Shown: in pieces, positions 31,960 through 42,599 of the stretch
Numbering within the stretch: position 1 is the stretch's first letter
Layout: each line of letters opens with the position of its first letter
Assembly (NCBI GenBank): GCA_047967505.1
Contig: CM106540.1
From: Dipteris shenzhenensis
Taxonomy: Eukaryota > Polypodiophyta > Polypodiopsida > Gleicheniales
DNA length: 64,000 nucleotides
Reading direction: 5' to 3' (one strand)
Program-made: the position numbers and the translations under genes
The notes under the pieces: generated by a model
What the model was told of the DNA's origin: nothing
Seen by the model: only the letters and a program-made list of their open reading frames with translations
Database searches by the model: none

Positions 31960-32470
31960 GTTTTCATGACAGTTTGACCCCTGTTAGTGTTGTGCTCATA
32001 ACTTTCTGCTCGGTAGTCCGATTTTAATGAAATTTATATCAACGTGAAGCTCTCTTTAAGGCGCATGTTGCTATGTGATCAGATTTTGAATCAGATACTG
32101 CTGCAAAAAGTTATGAGTCTCTGTGTTTGATAGTCTGTTTTGATGATAGTTTTTACCCCCGTCTATTAAACTATCCATAGCTTTTTGGCTGCTTCTTTTT
32201 TTCTTACGAAACATATATTAGCATGAAGCTCTCTTTAAGGCACATGTCTCTATGTGCTTAGATCTTAAATCAGATATTGCTGCAAAATGTTATGAGTCTC
32301 TGTGTCTGACAATTTTTACTCCCTTCCAGTAAACTGTCCACATCTCTTCAACCGTCTATTTGTTTTCAATGAAACTTATATCAGCGCGAAGCCCATCTCA
32401 AGGGCATCTCTTTGTGTGTTTTGATCTCAAATATCATGTCTCTACTGAAAGTTATAGGTCTCTGTGTCTA
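31960..32470. repeat. Tandem repeat, ~170-bp unit, three copies
   Basis: Units share AAACTATCCATAGCTTTTTG-like openings, then ATGAAATTTATATCA.CGTGAAGC, CTCTTTAAGG.GCATGT and GTTATGAGTCTCTGTGT. Copies cover about 31960-32120, 32120-32300 and 32300-32470 with clear divergence. Confidence 0.75.
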
Positions 32471-32926
32471 ATGATAGTTTGTAGAGTGTTTTGAGCTAAG
32501 TGTAAAGGTGTCTATGAAGGAGGTGCAATGTTTCTTCGGAATCTACCCATCTGATCCAATCAGCCCCTTCAAACTCCTCGATATATATCCGTTCATGTCA
32601 TGTTGAGCTGCAAGATCTTCTTTCAACAACGTATCACTCTTCTCTTTGGCGCAGACCGGCTCGCTGAGATTATGGCCTCTGCTGATCCTTTCCTTCTCCC
32701 TATGCTTGATTACAACATCACTTGGGATGTTACCATCTTCATTCTCGTCTAAGGGAGGAAAGTATGGTGTGGTATCTTGGCATAAAAGCTTCTTTTTAAT
32801 GTCCCATTCTCAATGATAGATATCTTGGTCAGTCAGTTCGAAAGCAGCAGGAAGTGAAGAGGTGCATGAAGTTTATTACCCCCAACTTCATGTCACAATG
32901 GTTACAGGAGCCTTCTTCTTGGGCCT
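32471..32926. other. Intergenic, no gene recognised
   Basis: A plus-strand stretch near 32600-32800 is open for about 60 codons with Leu/Ser-rich content. I see no family motif. Confidence 0.35.
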
Positions 32927-33144
32927 TTAGAAAGGCTTTGCACTATCATGTGGTGTTCTTTGCCTAGCAAGAATCCATTCCAAAAATGGCTTCTTTCGAA
33001 CAATGCTATTATCATAACCATCTTCCACAACCTGAAACTGAAGTACACAATCTGTTGCCTCGCTAGCATCTTTTACATCACAAAATTTATGCTTCATTCG
33101 CCTCATTAGGGACACCAGATTTTGAAGTAGTCTCATGTCATCAC
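32927..33144 (-). pseudogene. Terminal exon of a transposase-like gene, product unrecognised
   Basis: An exon opening right after a TTTTCCTCATGCAG acceptor (boundary 33144/33145) reads MRLLQNLVSLMRRMKHKFCD, then VLQFQVVEDGYDN and KPFLEWILARQ to a stop at 32927. The donor at 33260-33259 (TATAG|GTGAGT) joins it in phase to the preceding exon (ERSAWEMESI). I do not recognise the domain. Orientation and distance suggest it is the 3' end of the MULE/SWIM-like gene that follows. Confidence 0.45.
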
Positions 33145-33260
33145 CTGCATGAGGAAAATTTAAAAATTAAAGGCTCACCATTTTCTTAAAAAACAAATAG
33201 AGACTCTCCAAATTTTTACGGCAACACTGACATACAAATGAACTTTGATTGCCTACTCAC
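33145..33260 (-). other. Probable intron of 116 bp
   Basis: It begins GTGAGTAGGC and ends with an AT-rich, pyrimidine-containing stretch and CATGCAG. Splicing joins open frames in the same phase (...ESI|GDDM...), which supports it. Confidence 0.55.
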
Positions 33261-34025
33261 CTATACTCTCCATTTCCCAAGCGGATCGTTCCATTTTGCA
33301 AGAAGCATAGGAAGTGCTCTCGAATATTTTGCCTAATATGAGATTCAATCCAGTGACTGTTTTCACTTCCTTACAATACAAAACATGCTACTTGAATCTT
33401 TCCTAAAAGAAGCCATAGGAGCAAATGCCCCAAATTTTGGGGTGGCCTAATACGAAAGTCACATTCAAACCAAAAAGCCCATCTGGTATGAGGATCACTT
33501 GGCACGTATGCTTTGGGCGTCATTGGAGTGTAGTTCATACATACTCGAAGCTAAACGCTTTGCAATATTGAGTACATCCCTAATGGAAGCAAAATCGTCT
33601 CTTTGATAAACACAATCTGAGCTTAATTGTTGCCTCTGATGCACCATTGGAATGTGCTTGTCCAAAACTTGTGAGGGAGTGAACCCCTTACACAATATAT
33701 TGAATATCCGTTATTTCCTGTCTAAGGATAGCCATGGGGCAAAAGCATGGTTGGGATGACTTATAATATCCATAGAATTTCCATGGCAAACAGTGTCATA
33801 CAAGTCAGTGTGATGGATGTGAATGTATGAAATGCATGCTACGTCAACCCAATGATACAACTGCTTTACCACAAAATGGCATTGGCAGCCTACTGCATTT
33901 CGCCCATGCATTGCATGAGGCCTAGATCCTTTTCCTAACTTTGGAACTTTTTTGGGATCCATAGGGTGTAGCGGAGCATTTCTGGCATCCAAGGGACCGA
34001 AGGAGCACCAATACCTACACCACAC
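33261..34025 (-). pseudogene. MULE/SWIM-family transposase-like gene, N-terminal half
   Basis: One frame runs from about 34025 to 33495 with a single stop at 33711. It shows GSRPHAMHGRNAVGCQCHF, VVKQLYHWVDVACISYIHIH, a CHG motif (YDTVCHGNS), then GFTPSQVLDKHIP, RDDFASIRDVLNIAKRLAS and SMYELHSNDAQSI. From memory this order (Cys/His N-terminal module, CHG, then RDxF..xDIxNIAxxLA and LHxNDAxS) fits the Mutator-like, SWIM-related transposase family common in non-seed plants. A frame change near 33490 leads to DPHTRWAFWF. The downstream DDE core is not seen, so the gene is truncated or badly decayed. Confidence 0.55.
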
Positions 34026-34640
34026 CCATATTGCACCAAGGGAGGACCTATTAACAACAAAGGATCAAACTCAACATAAATTGATAAGAGCTTACATTTT
34101 TTTAAGTAACTAGGAATTGCCTTTTGACTTTTTGAGGCACCCATCCTTTTTATGTTCCGTCTTTTGGATGCGAAAGCTTGTAGGGAACATCGAGTTTTGG
34201 CTCTCTCCCTCAATGAAGTCGTCAACATGATCCATGTTGATGTATGATATGCGACAGACCTTGTATCAAGATCCAAGGTCTTCAACAAGATCCCAATCCA
34301 GGTTGCTCGCATTAAATAACCCAATGGGAGGTGTCTGCAATTTGCTAATATGGTATCCGAAATAAGTTTGTTTCAAGCAAATTGCTTTTTTCTCAATGTC
34401 TTGAAGCCTATCATCGAAGAAGTTTAGAAATAGGTAAAAAGGATTTAAAAAAAACACAACCACCATGATTGAATAGAAAGGCACAACATACGCAGTCACT
34501 GGGAGGGAAGCCATGGGGTCGACAGTGGATGGTAATCTTCATAGAGATGCTTTTGTAATTCTTGCAGGATGCCCACCTGCTGGCCTCCCAAACCTATAAA
34601 ACAAGCGAGGGCCAAGGAGAGATAATAACTATGAGGAAGA
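34026..34640 (-). pseudogene. Upstream part of the transposase-like gene, unresolved
   Basis: On the minus strand two overlapping frames (34514-34266 and 34324-33935) contain KKAICLKQTYFGYHISKLQT and RNIKRMGASKSQKAIPSYLK. They may be N-terminal exons of the same gene or another fragment. I cannot assign them and the splice pattern is unclear. Confidence 0.3.
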
Positions 34641-34669
34641 AGGAGATCCAAAGGGGGGATTTATGGAGG

Positions 34670-34985
34670 GAAGTAACGTTTGGGGAGTAAGGGGACACAT
34701 GTAGTATTGGTGGAAGGGGACACATGGAGTATCGGTGGAAGGATAGATGGAATATTGGTGGAAGGGGACACATGGAAGGGGGCATGCATTGACTTTGTGG
34801 CTGGAGCGATGGAGCGCAGCAGGATGGAGCTTTGGATAAGGGAGTTCATCTTCCACGTGATGGAGGGCAGCAGGGATGGAGTCGGATGGAGTGCAACAAG
34901 AGGAGCAATGCAGCTTTGGATAAGGCGAAGCAGCTGGGGCGATGGAGCAGCAGCCGGGGAGATGGAGCATAGTAGGGGATAAATG
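34670..34985. repeat. Short tandem repeats (~25 bp and GATGGAGC-type)
   Basis: At 34685-34785 a ~25-bp phrase with ATTGGTGGAAGGGGACACAT recurs about four times. At 34800-34975 GATGGAGC and GCAGC phrases recur, and AGCTTTGGATAAGG occurs twice about 84 bp apart. Frames across it are repeat artefacts. Confidence 0.65.
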
Positions 34986-35157
34986 CAGGTAAACATCATT
35001 GGGGAAGGTTAACCTTCCCCGTAATTTGCCTAAGATAAATGCAGGCCTACCCTTCCATTTGGAAAACTCCGTTAGGCTTCAGGCCCGTTGACGAAAGGAG
35101 GGACCCATGCAAGTGCTGCTCCCGCAAAAGACAAAGTGAGGACGATGAGGATTATCC
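34986..35157. other. Short spacer after the HUH-like gene
   Basis: No clear continuation of the HUH-like frame is visible. An inverted pair GGGGAAGGTTAACC/GGTTAACCTTCCCC near 35000-35020 forms a short palindrome. Confidence 0.4.
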
Positions 35158-35989
35158 TCAAGCCTGTGCATCCATCCCCCTTCCCTGTGAAAAAATTACC
35201 CAAGCAACAGACGGATAGTATTGACTGGCGGACTGGAGCATCCTCAACATGCATTTACTAAATGGCATCCCAAACTTGCATTTCAATTTGAACTTCCAAT
35301 ACATGAAAGCACGATCAAAGAGATTAACACTACTAAGGCATACTCGATTTTTTATCTCGTCTGCACCATATTTGACATACAAATCTACACCCGCTTGCAT
35401 ATCCTCTGAGCTCACACCCTTCCAAATAGCCTTAAAATGCAGCTCCCCATAGTCCTTTATACAATATCCTAACTCCCATGGAAAGTATGCAAATTACGCT
35501 GCTTGAGTGCAGGGAAAATAATCACTCCACCCTCCGTCCTATTGATATCCCATCCCAGATACCTCTGAATGCATTTGTTCACCGCTGGAATACTCATTGA
35601 GGAAATCCCAATGACCATTTGCAGGTGTAGATGAGATAGTGCTCCTCCTCTCTCCATCACACAAAATCTAGACGTGCATGTTTCCTCCAAAAATCGCTTG
35701 ATATGCATCAGTGCAAGATCATCGATGTCGCTACCACCTACGCCAAAGGTGACACTCAATTTGAACGTCCTTGGTTCAACCGTTTTCTTCGTAGAAGACT
35801 TCGATGACCTTTGCCTTCTAGTATTTATCCTGCAAACACAACACAAACACCATCAAAAGTCCTCCTAAATCAAAACACTATCCAAAAACCAACAGACTTA
35901 CTCCTGACCTCCATACTTGCAGATGCACTCTTATTCGCTGCCTGGAGCTCCCCATCACCGTCATGCACATCGCGTAGGTTTCCTTCCAT
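35158..35989 (-). pseudogene. HUH (Rep-type) endonuclease gene, Replitron-like
   Basis: Main exon (35829-35469): SVTFGVGGSDIDDLALMHIK, then RFCVMERGGALSHLHLQMVI with the His-Leu-His (HUH) pair followed by Gln as in CRESS-type Reps, then VNKCIQRYLGWD and LKQRNLHTF. After a one-base frameshift near 35472 the frame gives LGYCIKDYGELHF, the Y-x-x-K motif with one catalytic Tyr, then DLYVKYGADEIKNRV, RAFMYWKFKLK and YPSVAWVIFSQGRGMD to a stop at 35158. Motif order and spacing (about 50 residues from HLH to Tyr) fit a one-Tyr HUH nuclease; no helicase is visible, unlike Helitrons. A first exon from ATG 35989 to about 35902, with GTAAGT and TTTGCAG intron ends, is possible, but its phase does not match. 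The role would be single-strand nicking and copying of the element. Being frameshifted, this copy is probably inactive. Confidence 0.72.
35830..35901 (-). other. Possible 72-bp intron of the HUH-like gene
   Basis: It starts GTAAGT (plus 35896-35901) and ends TTGTGTTTGCAG (plus 35830-35841). Both ends are strong plant consensus signals. The visible upstream ATG frame would enter the main exon one base out of phase, so either a small indel occurred or exon 1 lies elsewhere. Confidence 0.4.
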
Positions 35990-36049
35990 GATATTGCCTG
36001 CATCATGTCTCCTACACCCTTATATCAAGCCCTCTAGAGCCTTCTAGAT

Positions 36050-37030
36050 CCACTCCACTACCTTCGTACAGGTTGCACGATGCCACGTCGCATACCATGT
36101 AGCGCCATATTTTTACCCCCCTAACCCCCCCTCCCCCCCCTTCCCGCTAGAACAAATTAATTAAAAGGGATTTGGGGCTCCCTATTAGTGTAATAGCCAA
36201 GTATCTTGGCAGTGAACCATCACCTAGTTGGTAGGATAGGCTACTATCGTGTGAAGGGTGGTGGGAATGTAGGGTTGATAATTGGGGTTGAACGTTGGTT
36301 AGGGGGATACGGGTTTGGTACAAGGGGTTTGTTTAGGTAAGAGTTAGGTTAACAAGGGGTGGTTAAGTAGGTGTGAATGGAGGCAGTCGATAGAGCGAGC
36401 GAGGAAAAGCGAGCGGGCCCAAAAAAGCGAGCGAGCTTTTCTACAATTTCCTTATCGAGGTACTCAACATAGCTTTGTGGAAACCACTATTTGGGAAGAT
36501 TCTCGAAAATAAAACTTATGTTACTATGTGTAACTATACCAATATTGCGAATTATAGTCTACCTTAACTTCCAATTGGAGCCATACTCACATTACATGCA
36601 ACAATAATATGTGGGTTTGAAAGAAACCGAATTTCCACTCCAAATCGGATTCCATTACTAATACAACAAATCTTTTGCATTTGAAATGGGTCTTATTATC
36701 AAACTCCTTCAATAATCAAAACAAATGTGTTGCTTGATATGTTGAACTTAGTAACGTAAACATCACTTCACCCATATGCGGGGAAAAAAAACTATCTGTA
36801 GACTTCATAGCATGGGATTGCATCAACACTTATAACATTCAAAATGGTTCTTCTTATTAAAAGTGTTATCAACCATGAAAGAAAATGTTTAAAAATAGTT
36901 CACCCGTATGTTGAAAAACCCAAGTGTCATTTATGACATTCAAAATTGTTCTTGCAACCATCCTGTAGTTCCTAGAGATTTTGCCCATACTTCCAACCCC
37001 TTTCCTTCAACCACTAAGAGGTATCTAATA
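36050..37030. other. Intergenic, C-run and GCGAGC phrases
   Basis: A C-rich run lies near 36115-36145. At 36395-36435 GCGAGC repeats (AGCGAGCGAG), a phrase also seen at the ends of the foldback element at 55.3 kb. No frame is supported. Confidence 0.4.
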
Positions 37031-37400
37031 GTTTTATAGAACACTTGAGATATCATCACCTCCTAATACAAAACCATTATTACTATTTGTAGAACACTTG
37101 AGATATCATCACCTCTTAATACAAGACCATTCTTACTATTTGTAGAACACTTGAGATATCATCACTCCTTCCCTTCAGCCACTAAGAGGTACCTAATACT
37201 TTTGTAGAACACTTGAACCATTCTTACTATTTGTAGAACACTTGAGATATCATCACCTTTTAATACAAAACCATTCTTACGGTTTGTATAACACTTGAGA
37301 TATCATCACCTCTTAATATAAGACCATTCTTAGTATTTGTAGATCACTTTAGATATCATCGCCTCTTAATACAAGACCATTCTTACTATTTGAGAGATTA
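37031..37400. repeat. Minisatellite, 54-bp unit, about 6-7 copies
   Basis: The unit contains TTGTAGAACACTTGAGATAT, CATCACCTCTTAATACAAG and ACCATTCTTACTA. Copies are well conserved. Near 37165-37215 a larger duplication (CTTCAGCCACTAAGAGGTA) interrupts the order and repeats sequence from about 37010. Confidence 0.85.
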
Positions 37401-37439
37401 ATGGATTAAAGGTTTGAAGCTCATAGGAGACGAAGGAAG

Positions 37440-37612
37440 AGAAAGTTAATTTCAACATGAGGACAATAAAACTAATTGGAATATTTTGACTTATGTATTA
37501 TACCTTTTTGAAGACTATGAATTTAAGTTAGTTTCAACATTAGGATGATAAAACTAATTAGAATATTTTGACTTATGTATTATATATTTTTGAAGACTAT
37601 GAATTTTAATGA
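37440..37612. repeat. Tandem duplication, ~84 bp
   Basis: Two adjacent copies share AGTT.GTTTCAACAT.AGGA, AACTAATT.GAATATTTTGA and TTTTTGAAGACTATGAATTT, and differ at a few positions. Confidence 0.8.
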
Positions 37613-39590
37613 GGAGAGGCACGCACACTACTTAGTAAATACACTAGTACTACTACTAGCCTACGACTATTAAGCCTAGTAGCACCAGTGTGATTTTGAG
37701 CCTTGTATCAGCCTTTTGATAATTTTCTTTCATCGTTAGTGCAATAGAAATTATTCCTTCTATCAGAAGAATCTTGCCAAATTTATTCAAAGTGATGATT
37801 TTGTAGTCTACATCTAGTATCCTCTGACTCTGAAAAATATATTAAATGTGAGCACCCATTTATCTTGTATGATCAACCCTAGACTATGCTGCGATAGGAC
37901 ATTACTAGAACAAAAAAAATATGAATTGATATGGCGATGTTCGGTGTGAAATAACCAAATTAAGGATTTAATAAGAAAGAAAACAATCAGAATCAATAGG
38001 CTATTCAATGGCTCAAATCTGCACAGAAATTATAATGTGCCTCCCAACTCTTATGCATTCCAGCTCCTCATGTTTGACAAGAATGCAAACAATAATGAAA
38101 TCACATTATCTTTAGTTTCAAAGTAAGCAAAGCACCAAAAATAAATGCAAACATATTGGATGAGGAATAAATAGGTATAGATATAGATAGACCTATATAT
38201 ATGCATTCATAGATATAATGATGATTAAACTTGGATGGTCGTAATAATATTATGTGTACTATCATTGGGATTAGGACTACTATTGGTAATATTGTATGTA
38301 GTAGTAGGAGAACTGCCATTAAGGAACACTCAAATAAAATTACTAATGGTGGTGATAAAACTACCACTAGTAGTTTGGTAATTACCCCTAACATCTACAA
38401 CAAATATTTGATGGGTAGCTAGTATTAGGTCAAAAGGCCCCAATTGTGCTATAATAATGGACCAAAAAAGGGAGTGCTATAGCATCACCTAAGGGTCACT
38501 TTTTATCCATGAAAGAAACAAGTCGGTGCAACCTAGGTCATACAGATCTAGGTCATGTGGAGTGGTTCACGTCTCTTTCCTTGACAAAAAAGTTACACTA
38601 CCTTTGATAGTAACTACAAAGATTGCTGCCATAGTGCCGTAGAGTAGCCCCTAGGTTGCACCATCATCCTTTTTTGCTTTTGAGCCATTAAGTTTGATCC
38701 ACTGATTTTATATAGAATTATTCTACTATATGTTCACATGTCCTTAATAGGATCTTGATATAATCCCTTCCATTGTAAGTACTTTTACTTTAAGTTTCAC
38801 ATATCCTTAACAAACCACTAGGCTTCAACACAGATTCATTCTTATGTTTCAAGCCTCAAACTCAAACACCCTTGTAAAAGGGATAATGTATTAAAGCTAC
38901 ATTCAATCCATCAAATCTTTGAATAATAGTTCTATTGAAAATTCATGTATCATCAATAGGATTTCATCCATTATATGTTCATTTGTCTTTAATAGTATGT
39001 CTAAAAATTCATGTATCTTCAATATTATTTCTCTCATGTGTTCCAATATCTTCAAAAGGATACCTTTATTTATGTCCAAACTTGAGCATTGATTTGTATT
39101 TATCAAACACAATTTCACTCCACCTATTCTTTAAAATGAAATTTTTTCGCCAAAAGTGGGCCAAATGTAAGGTCTTTCCACATATTCTTAAGAATGAAAA
39201 TTTTGGCCTTATGTTGGCAAGTCTATGGAATGAGGGTAAGGCCAAAGTCTCTGGTACGGTGCATTAGGTCTTGATTAATTCTTCTTTAGGCTTGAATATT
39301 TAATGCATTAACTTCACGACTATTATTTATGCTTGAACTTGTAATGTATTAATTTCATGACTTAGGATTTTATGAAGTTATATCTAAAATGTCCCAAATT
39401 TAATGGAAATTAATATCCTACATAACACAACAAAGTATCATCATATCCTTTCCCACAATCAATGCTACCTAGCAACTCTCCTGGCATTTTCACTGCCTTG
39501 CATTTGAGTTAGCTATGATGAAGAATGTTGCCTGCCTTTGGAACCTCTTAGAGCTACCGTTAGCATGATCTAATTTCATGTACCCCAAAA
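37613..39590. other. Intergenic, one possible small inverted-repeat element
   Basis: Perfect 13-bp inverted repeats GGTGCAACCTAGG (38525-38537) and its complement (38649-38661) bound a 137-bp stretch; no target duplication is evident. Hydrophobic frames near 38101-38394 are AT-composition artefacts. No gene is recognised. Confidence 0.4.
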
Positions 39591-39592
39591 CT

Positions 39593-40084
39593 TGAGACTT
39601 GGAGATTCCCATATCACACCAACGGTAGCTATCTTGTCCACTCTCAATGCTAGTAAGAGCTAGGCCCCATAGACCGGTAAAAGAAGTCTTTTTGGAGGTT
39701 CAATTTTTTCCCTCCGTCTTCTGCAGGCCCCATGATAAAATAGGATATATTCATCACCCTATATTTAATGCAAGAATTGACACAACTTTTTGGGACTTGA
39801 CTATGTAGTTTACATCTCAAACTTGGTGCTAAAATTGTAGAGACTGGGAGATTCCCATATCACACCAACGGTAGCTGTCTTGTCCACTCTCAACACTAGT
39901 AAGAGCCGGTCCCCATAGACCGGTAAAAGAAGTCTTTTTGGAGGTTCAATTTTTTGCATCCGTCTTCTCCGTCCCCATGACGGAATAGGATATATTCACC
40001 ACCCTACATTTAATGCAAGAATTGACAACTTTTTTTCGACATGACTATGCAGCTTACATCCCAAAATTGGTGCTAAAATTGCAT
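39593..40084. repeat. Tandem duplication, 246-bp unit
   Basis: GGAGATTCCCATATCACACC at 39601 recurs at 39847, and the whole following block (CATAGACCGGTAAAAGAAGT, TAGGATATATTCA.CACCCTA, TTTAATGCAAGAATTGACA) is repeated in order, with about 90% identity by eye. Confidence 0.88.
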
Positions 40085-40217
40085 ACCGGGCATCTCCATT
40101 TGCCGGGGTGGTGCCCCTAGCAACCCCTTGGACTTGCTCTATTTGTCTAGTTGTGTCTCTCCACAAAAATCGGAGTGGGGCCTATTTTCCCCATCTAGTA
40201 AAACTATATGCATCAAT

Positions 40218-40285
40218 ATGTATGTATGTATGTATGCATGCATGCATGCATCCATGTATGTATGTACACACACACACACACCTCT
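40218..40285. repeat. Compound microsatellite (TATG)n(CATG)n(AC)n
   Basis: Runs of TATG, then CATG, then TATG, then about seven AC units. Confidence 0.9.
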
Positions 40286-40499
40286 CCCCCTAATTGAATA
40301 GATCACCAACACATTAGAACCTAATTTCCAAACCCATGTGGAACTCCATCATGTTTGCACTTAACCTCTTGTAAAGAAGCTTGATATGAGGCACCCACAA
40401 GGCATCGCATCCTTGATATACTAAATGAATACCCTTTTGATTTTCCTAATCATAGGATGCTCAAAATTTTTGAGATAGATTCAAAGATGAAGCGAGAAT

Positions 40500-40867
40500 A
40501 GGCCTACTTGATGCCTTCCCTTGTGAAGAGAAGTAAGGAGTCTCACTTGCAGCTTTCTTACATACACAATGGGGGAATACACACAAAGGTGGAGGCTGAA
40601 AACAATTTTCCTCTTCTTAGTTGTGAAAGACAAAATAACTCTCCAAGTACAAAAGGAATAGGTAAACCCTATATGTGGGTCTCAAACCAAACTCAGCTAA
40701 CCTAGGTGGCATACTAACTGAGCCACTAACTAGAGTACATAAAGATAGCTGTCATCCAGCTATTATTCATGGGCAGTGTACCAACCGCATCTGCAGCTAA
40801 CAAGTCGGTGACATAAATGCACAATGGTCACCTTGGCATATCACAAGTGGAGCTCGACATCTCAATA
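40500..40867 (-). repeat. Probable 3' LTR of copia B, left edge uncertain
   Basis: On the minus strand the polypurine tract GCTTGAGGGGAAG (plus 40868-40880) is followed by TATTGAGATGTCGAGC, an LTR start whose second base looks mutated (TG to TA). The LTR runs toward lower coordinates; no second copy in the window fixes its end. Confidence 0.5.
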
Positions 40868-40889
40868 CTTCCCCTCAAGCTCAATCCCA

Positions 40890-41350
40890 ATTCCTGCACA
40901 CCAAGAAGGTCTTTAAACTTGCGCAGCTTCTCTGCACCCAATGCCTTCGTGAATATGTCAGCTACCTGATCCTCTGTGCTGACATAAACTAGGTTAATAA
41001 AACCTGCTAGAACCTTTTCCCACACATAGTGATAATGCACCTCAATGTGCTTTGTTCTAGCATGATAGACTAGGTTATTTGCCAAGTGTATACTGCTCAT
41101 GTTGCCACAATAGATGACAACTGGCCCAATCCATATCATAAAGTAGCTTATGCAACCAAGCTACCTCACATGCAGCCATTGCTGCACCCCTGTACGCAGC
41201 TTCTATGCTTGACAAGGCAACTGTGGGCTGTTTCTTGCTGCTCCAAGTGACTGCAGCACTCCCAAAAGAGAACACATATCCACTGGTAGATCGTCTATCA
41301 AAAATACTACCAACCCACCAATCAGCATCAGTGTATTGATGCAACTGTAT
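40890..41350 (-). pseudogene. copia B RNase H
   Basis: Two overlapping frames cover it. The first has YTDADWWVGSIFDRRSTSGY and ALSSIEAAYRGAAMAACEV; the second has SSIHLANNLVYHARTKHIEV and DQVADIFTKALG. The frameshift lies near 41100. The polypurine tract lies about 20 bp after the domain. Confidence 0.85.
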
Positions 41351-42599
41351 CTAAACCCCAGTCTCATAAAATAGTCCATACTGCAATGTGAACTTCACAT
41401 ACCTCAGTATGCGTCTAGCCGCATCCAAATGCGGTTTCCATGGAGCCTGCATAAACTGACTTACCAACCCAACATCATAGCTCAAATCTGGCCTAGTGAT
41501 AGTCATATAAATCAAACTTCCTACTATGCATATGTACATAGTAGGGTCTTCCACAAGCTCACTTGCATCTGCGCTCAACTTCACATTCTGCTCCGAAGGA
41601 ACTGAAATAGGCTTATAGCCTGTCATCCCATATTTAGACAGCATGTCCAATCCATACTGCCTCTATAAGAGCCATATCCCACTTGTGGATCTAATCACCT
41701 CAATGCCCAAGAAGTAATGTCGCTCTCCCAAATTCTTCATCTCAAACTTCTACTTCAATAGCATTTTCACATGAAGGATATCTTCATCACTATCACCTGT
41801 GATGATCAAATCATCAACATAAATGACAAGCAGCATAATACCTTTCTCTGTTTTTCTCACATAAAGTGAGAAATCTGCCTTGGAAATCTGAAACCCAATA
41901 GTGACAAGATACTTTCCTATCTTGTCAGACCATGCTCTGGGTGCTTGCTTCAAGCCATACAAGGCTTTCTTCAACCTGCAAACAAACTCAGGATGAACAT
42001 CATGAACATAACCTGGTGGTTGCGCTCCATATAGACCTCTTCTTGCAAATCACCATGCAAGAAATCATTCTTTACATCCATCTGATGTAAAGACCCTCCC
42101 TTTATGCAGCCATAGCAATGACTGCTCTTATAGTTTCCATCCTTGTAACCGGACTGAATGTTTCTTCATAATCAATGCCATATGTCTGTGCATACCCCTT
42201 GACAACTAATCTTGCCTTGTATCTGTTCACAGAACCATCTGCATTGTGCTTCACCTTATAAACCCACTTGCAGCCAATTGCATTCTTGTCTTTAGGCAAA
42301 GGCACCAATTCCCATGTAGCATTTGCTTCCAAGGCATCCATTTCTTCATCCATGGCTTTCTCCCATTTTTCTTTGCCCATGGCTTGCTCAAAAGAAGTGG
42401 GTTTTGGTTCATGTATCACTTTGACCATATAGGCATAGTGAATGGCTATAAATCCATCATATTTCAGCCTATCCACACGATACCTAGCTCTGGTAGACCT
42501 GTGCAAAATAGGCTCACTACCAGGTGCTCTCAAAACATCCCTTGTCTTTCTTACTCCAAGTGTAACAACAGAAGGAATACCCAACTCATCATCAAGGCT
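41351..42599 (-). pseudogene. copia B reverse transcriptase
   Basis: Frames at 42584-42102, 41974-41750 and 41650-41351 together give [63 protein letters not shown] (catalytic pair intact) and SLIYMTITRPDLSYD. Breaks lie near 42100, 42030, 41750 and 41660. The stretch between the first two frames still reads DVKNDFLHGDLQEE. Confidence 0.88.

Noticed and set aside
35158-35989. Helitron RepHel as the source of the HUH-like gene
   Set aside because: Helitron Reps have two catalytic Tyr and a fused PIF1-type helicase. Here a single Y-x-x-K motif is visible and no helicase motif occurs nearby. A Helitron fragment is not fully excluded.
38101-38394. 97-codon hydrophobic minus-strand frame
   Set aside because: AT-rich low-complexity sequence (TAGTAG and ATTACTAATG repeats) explains the Leu/Ile/Val run.
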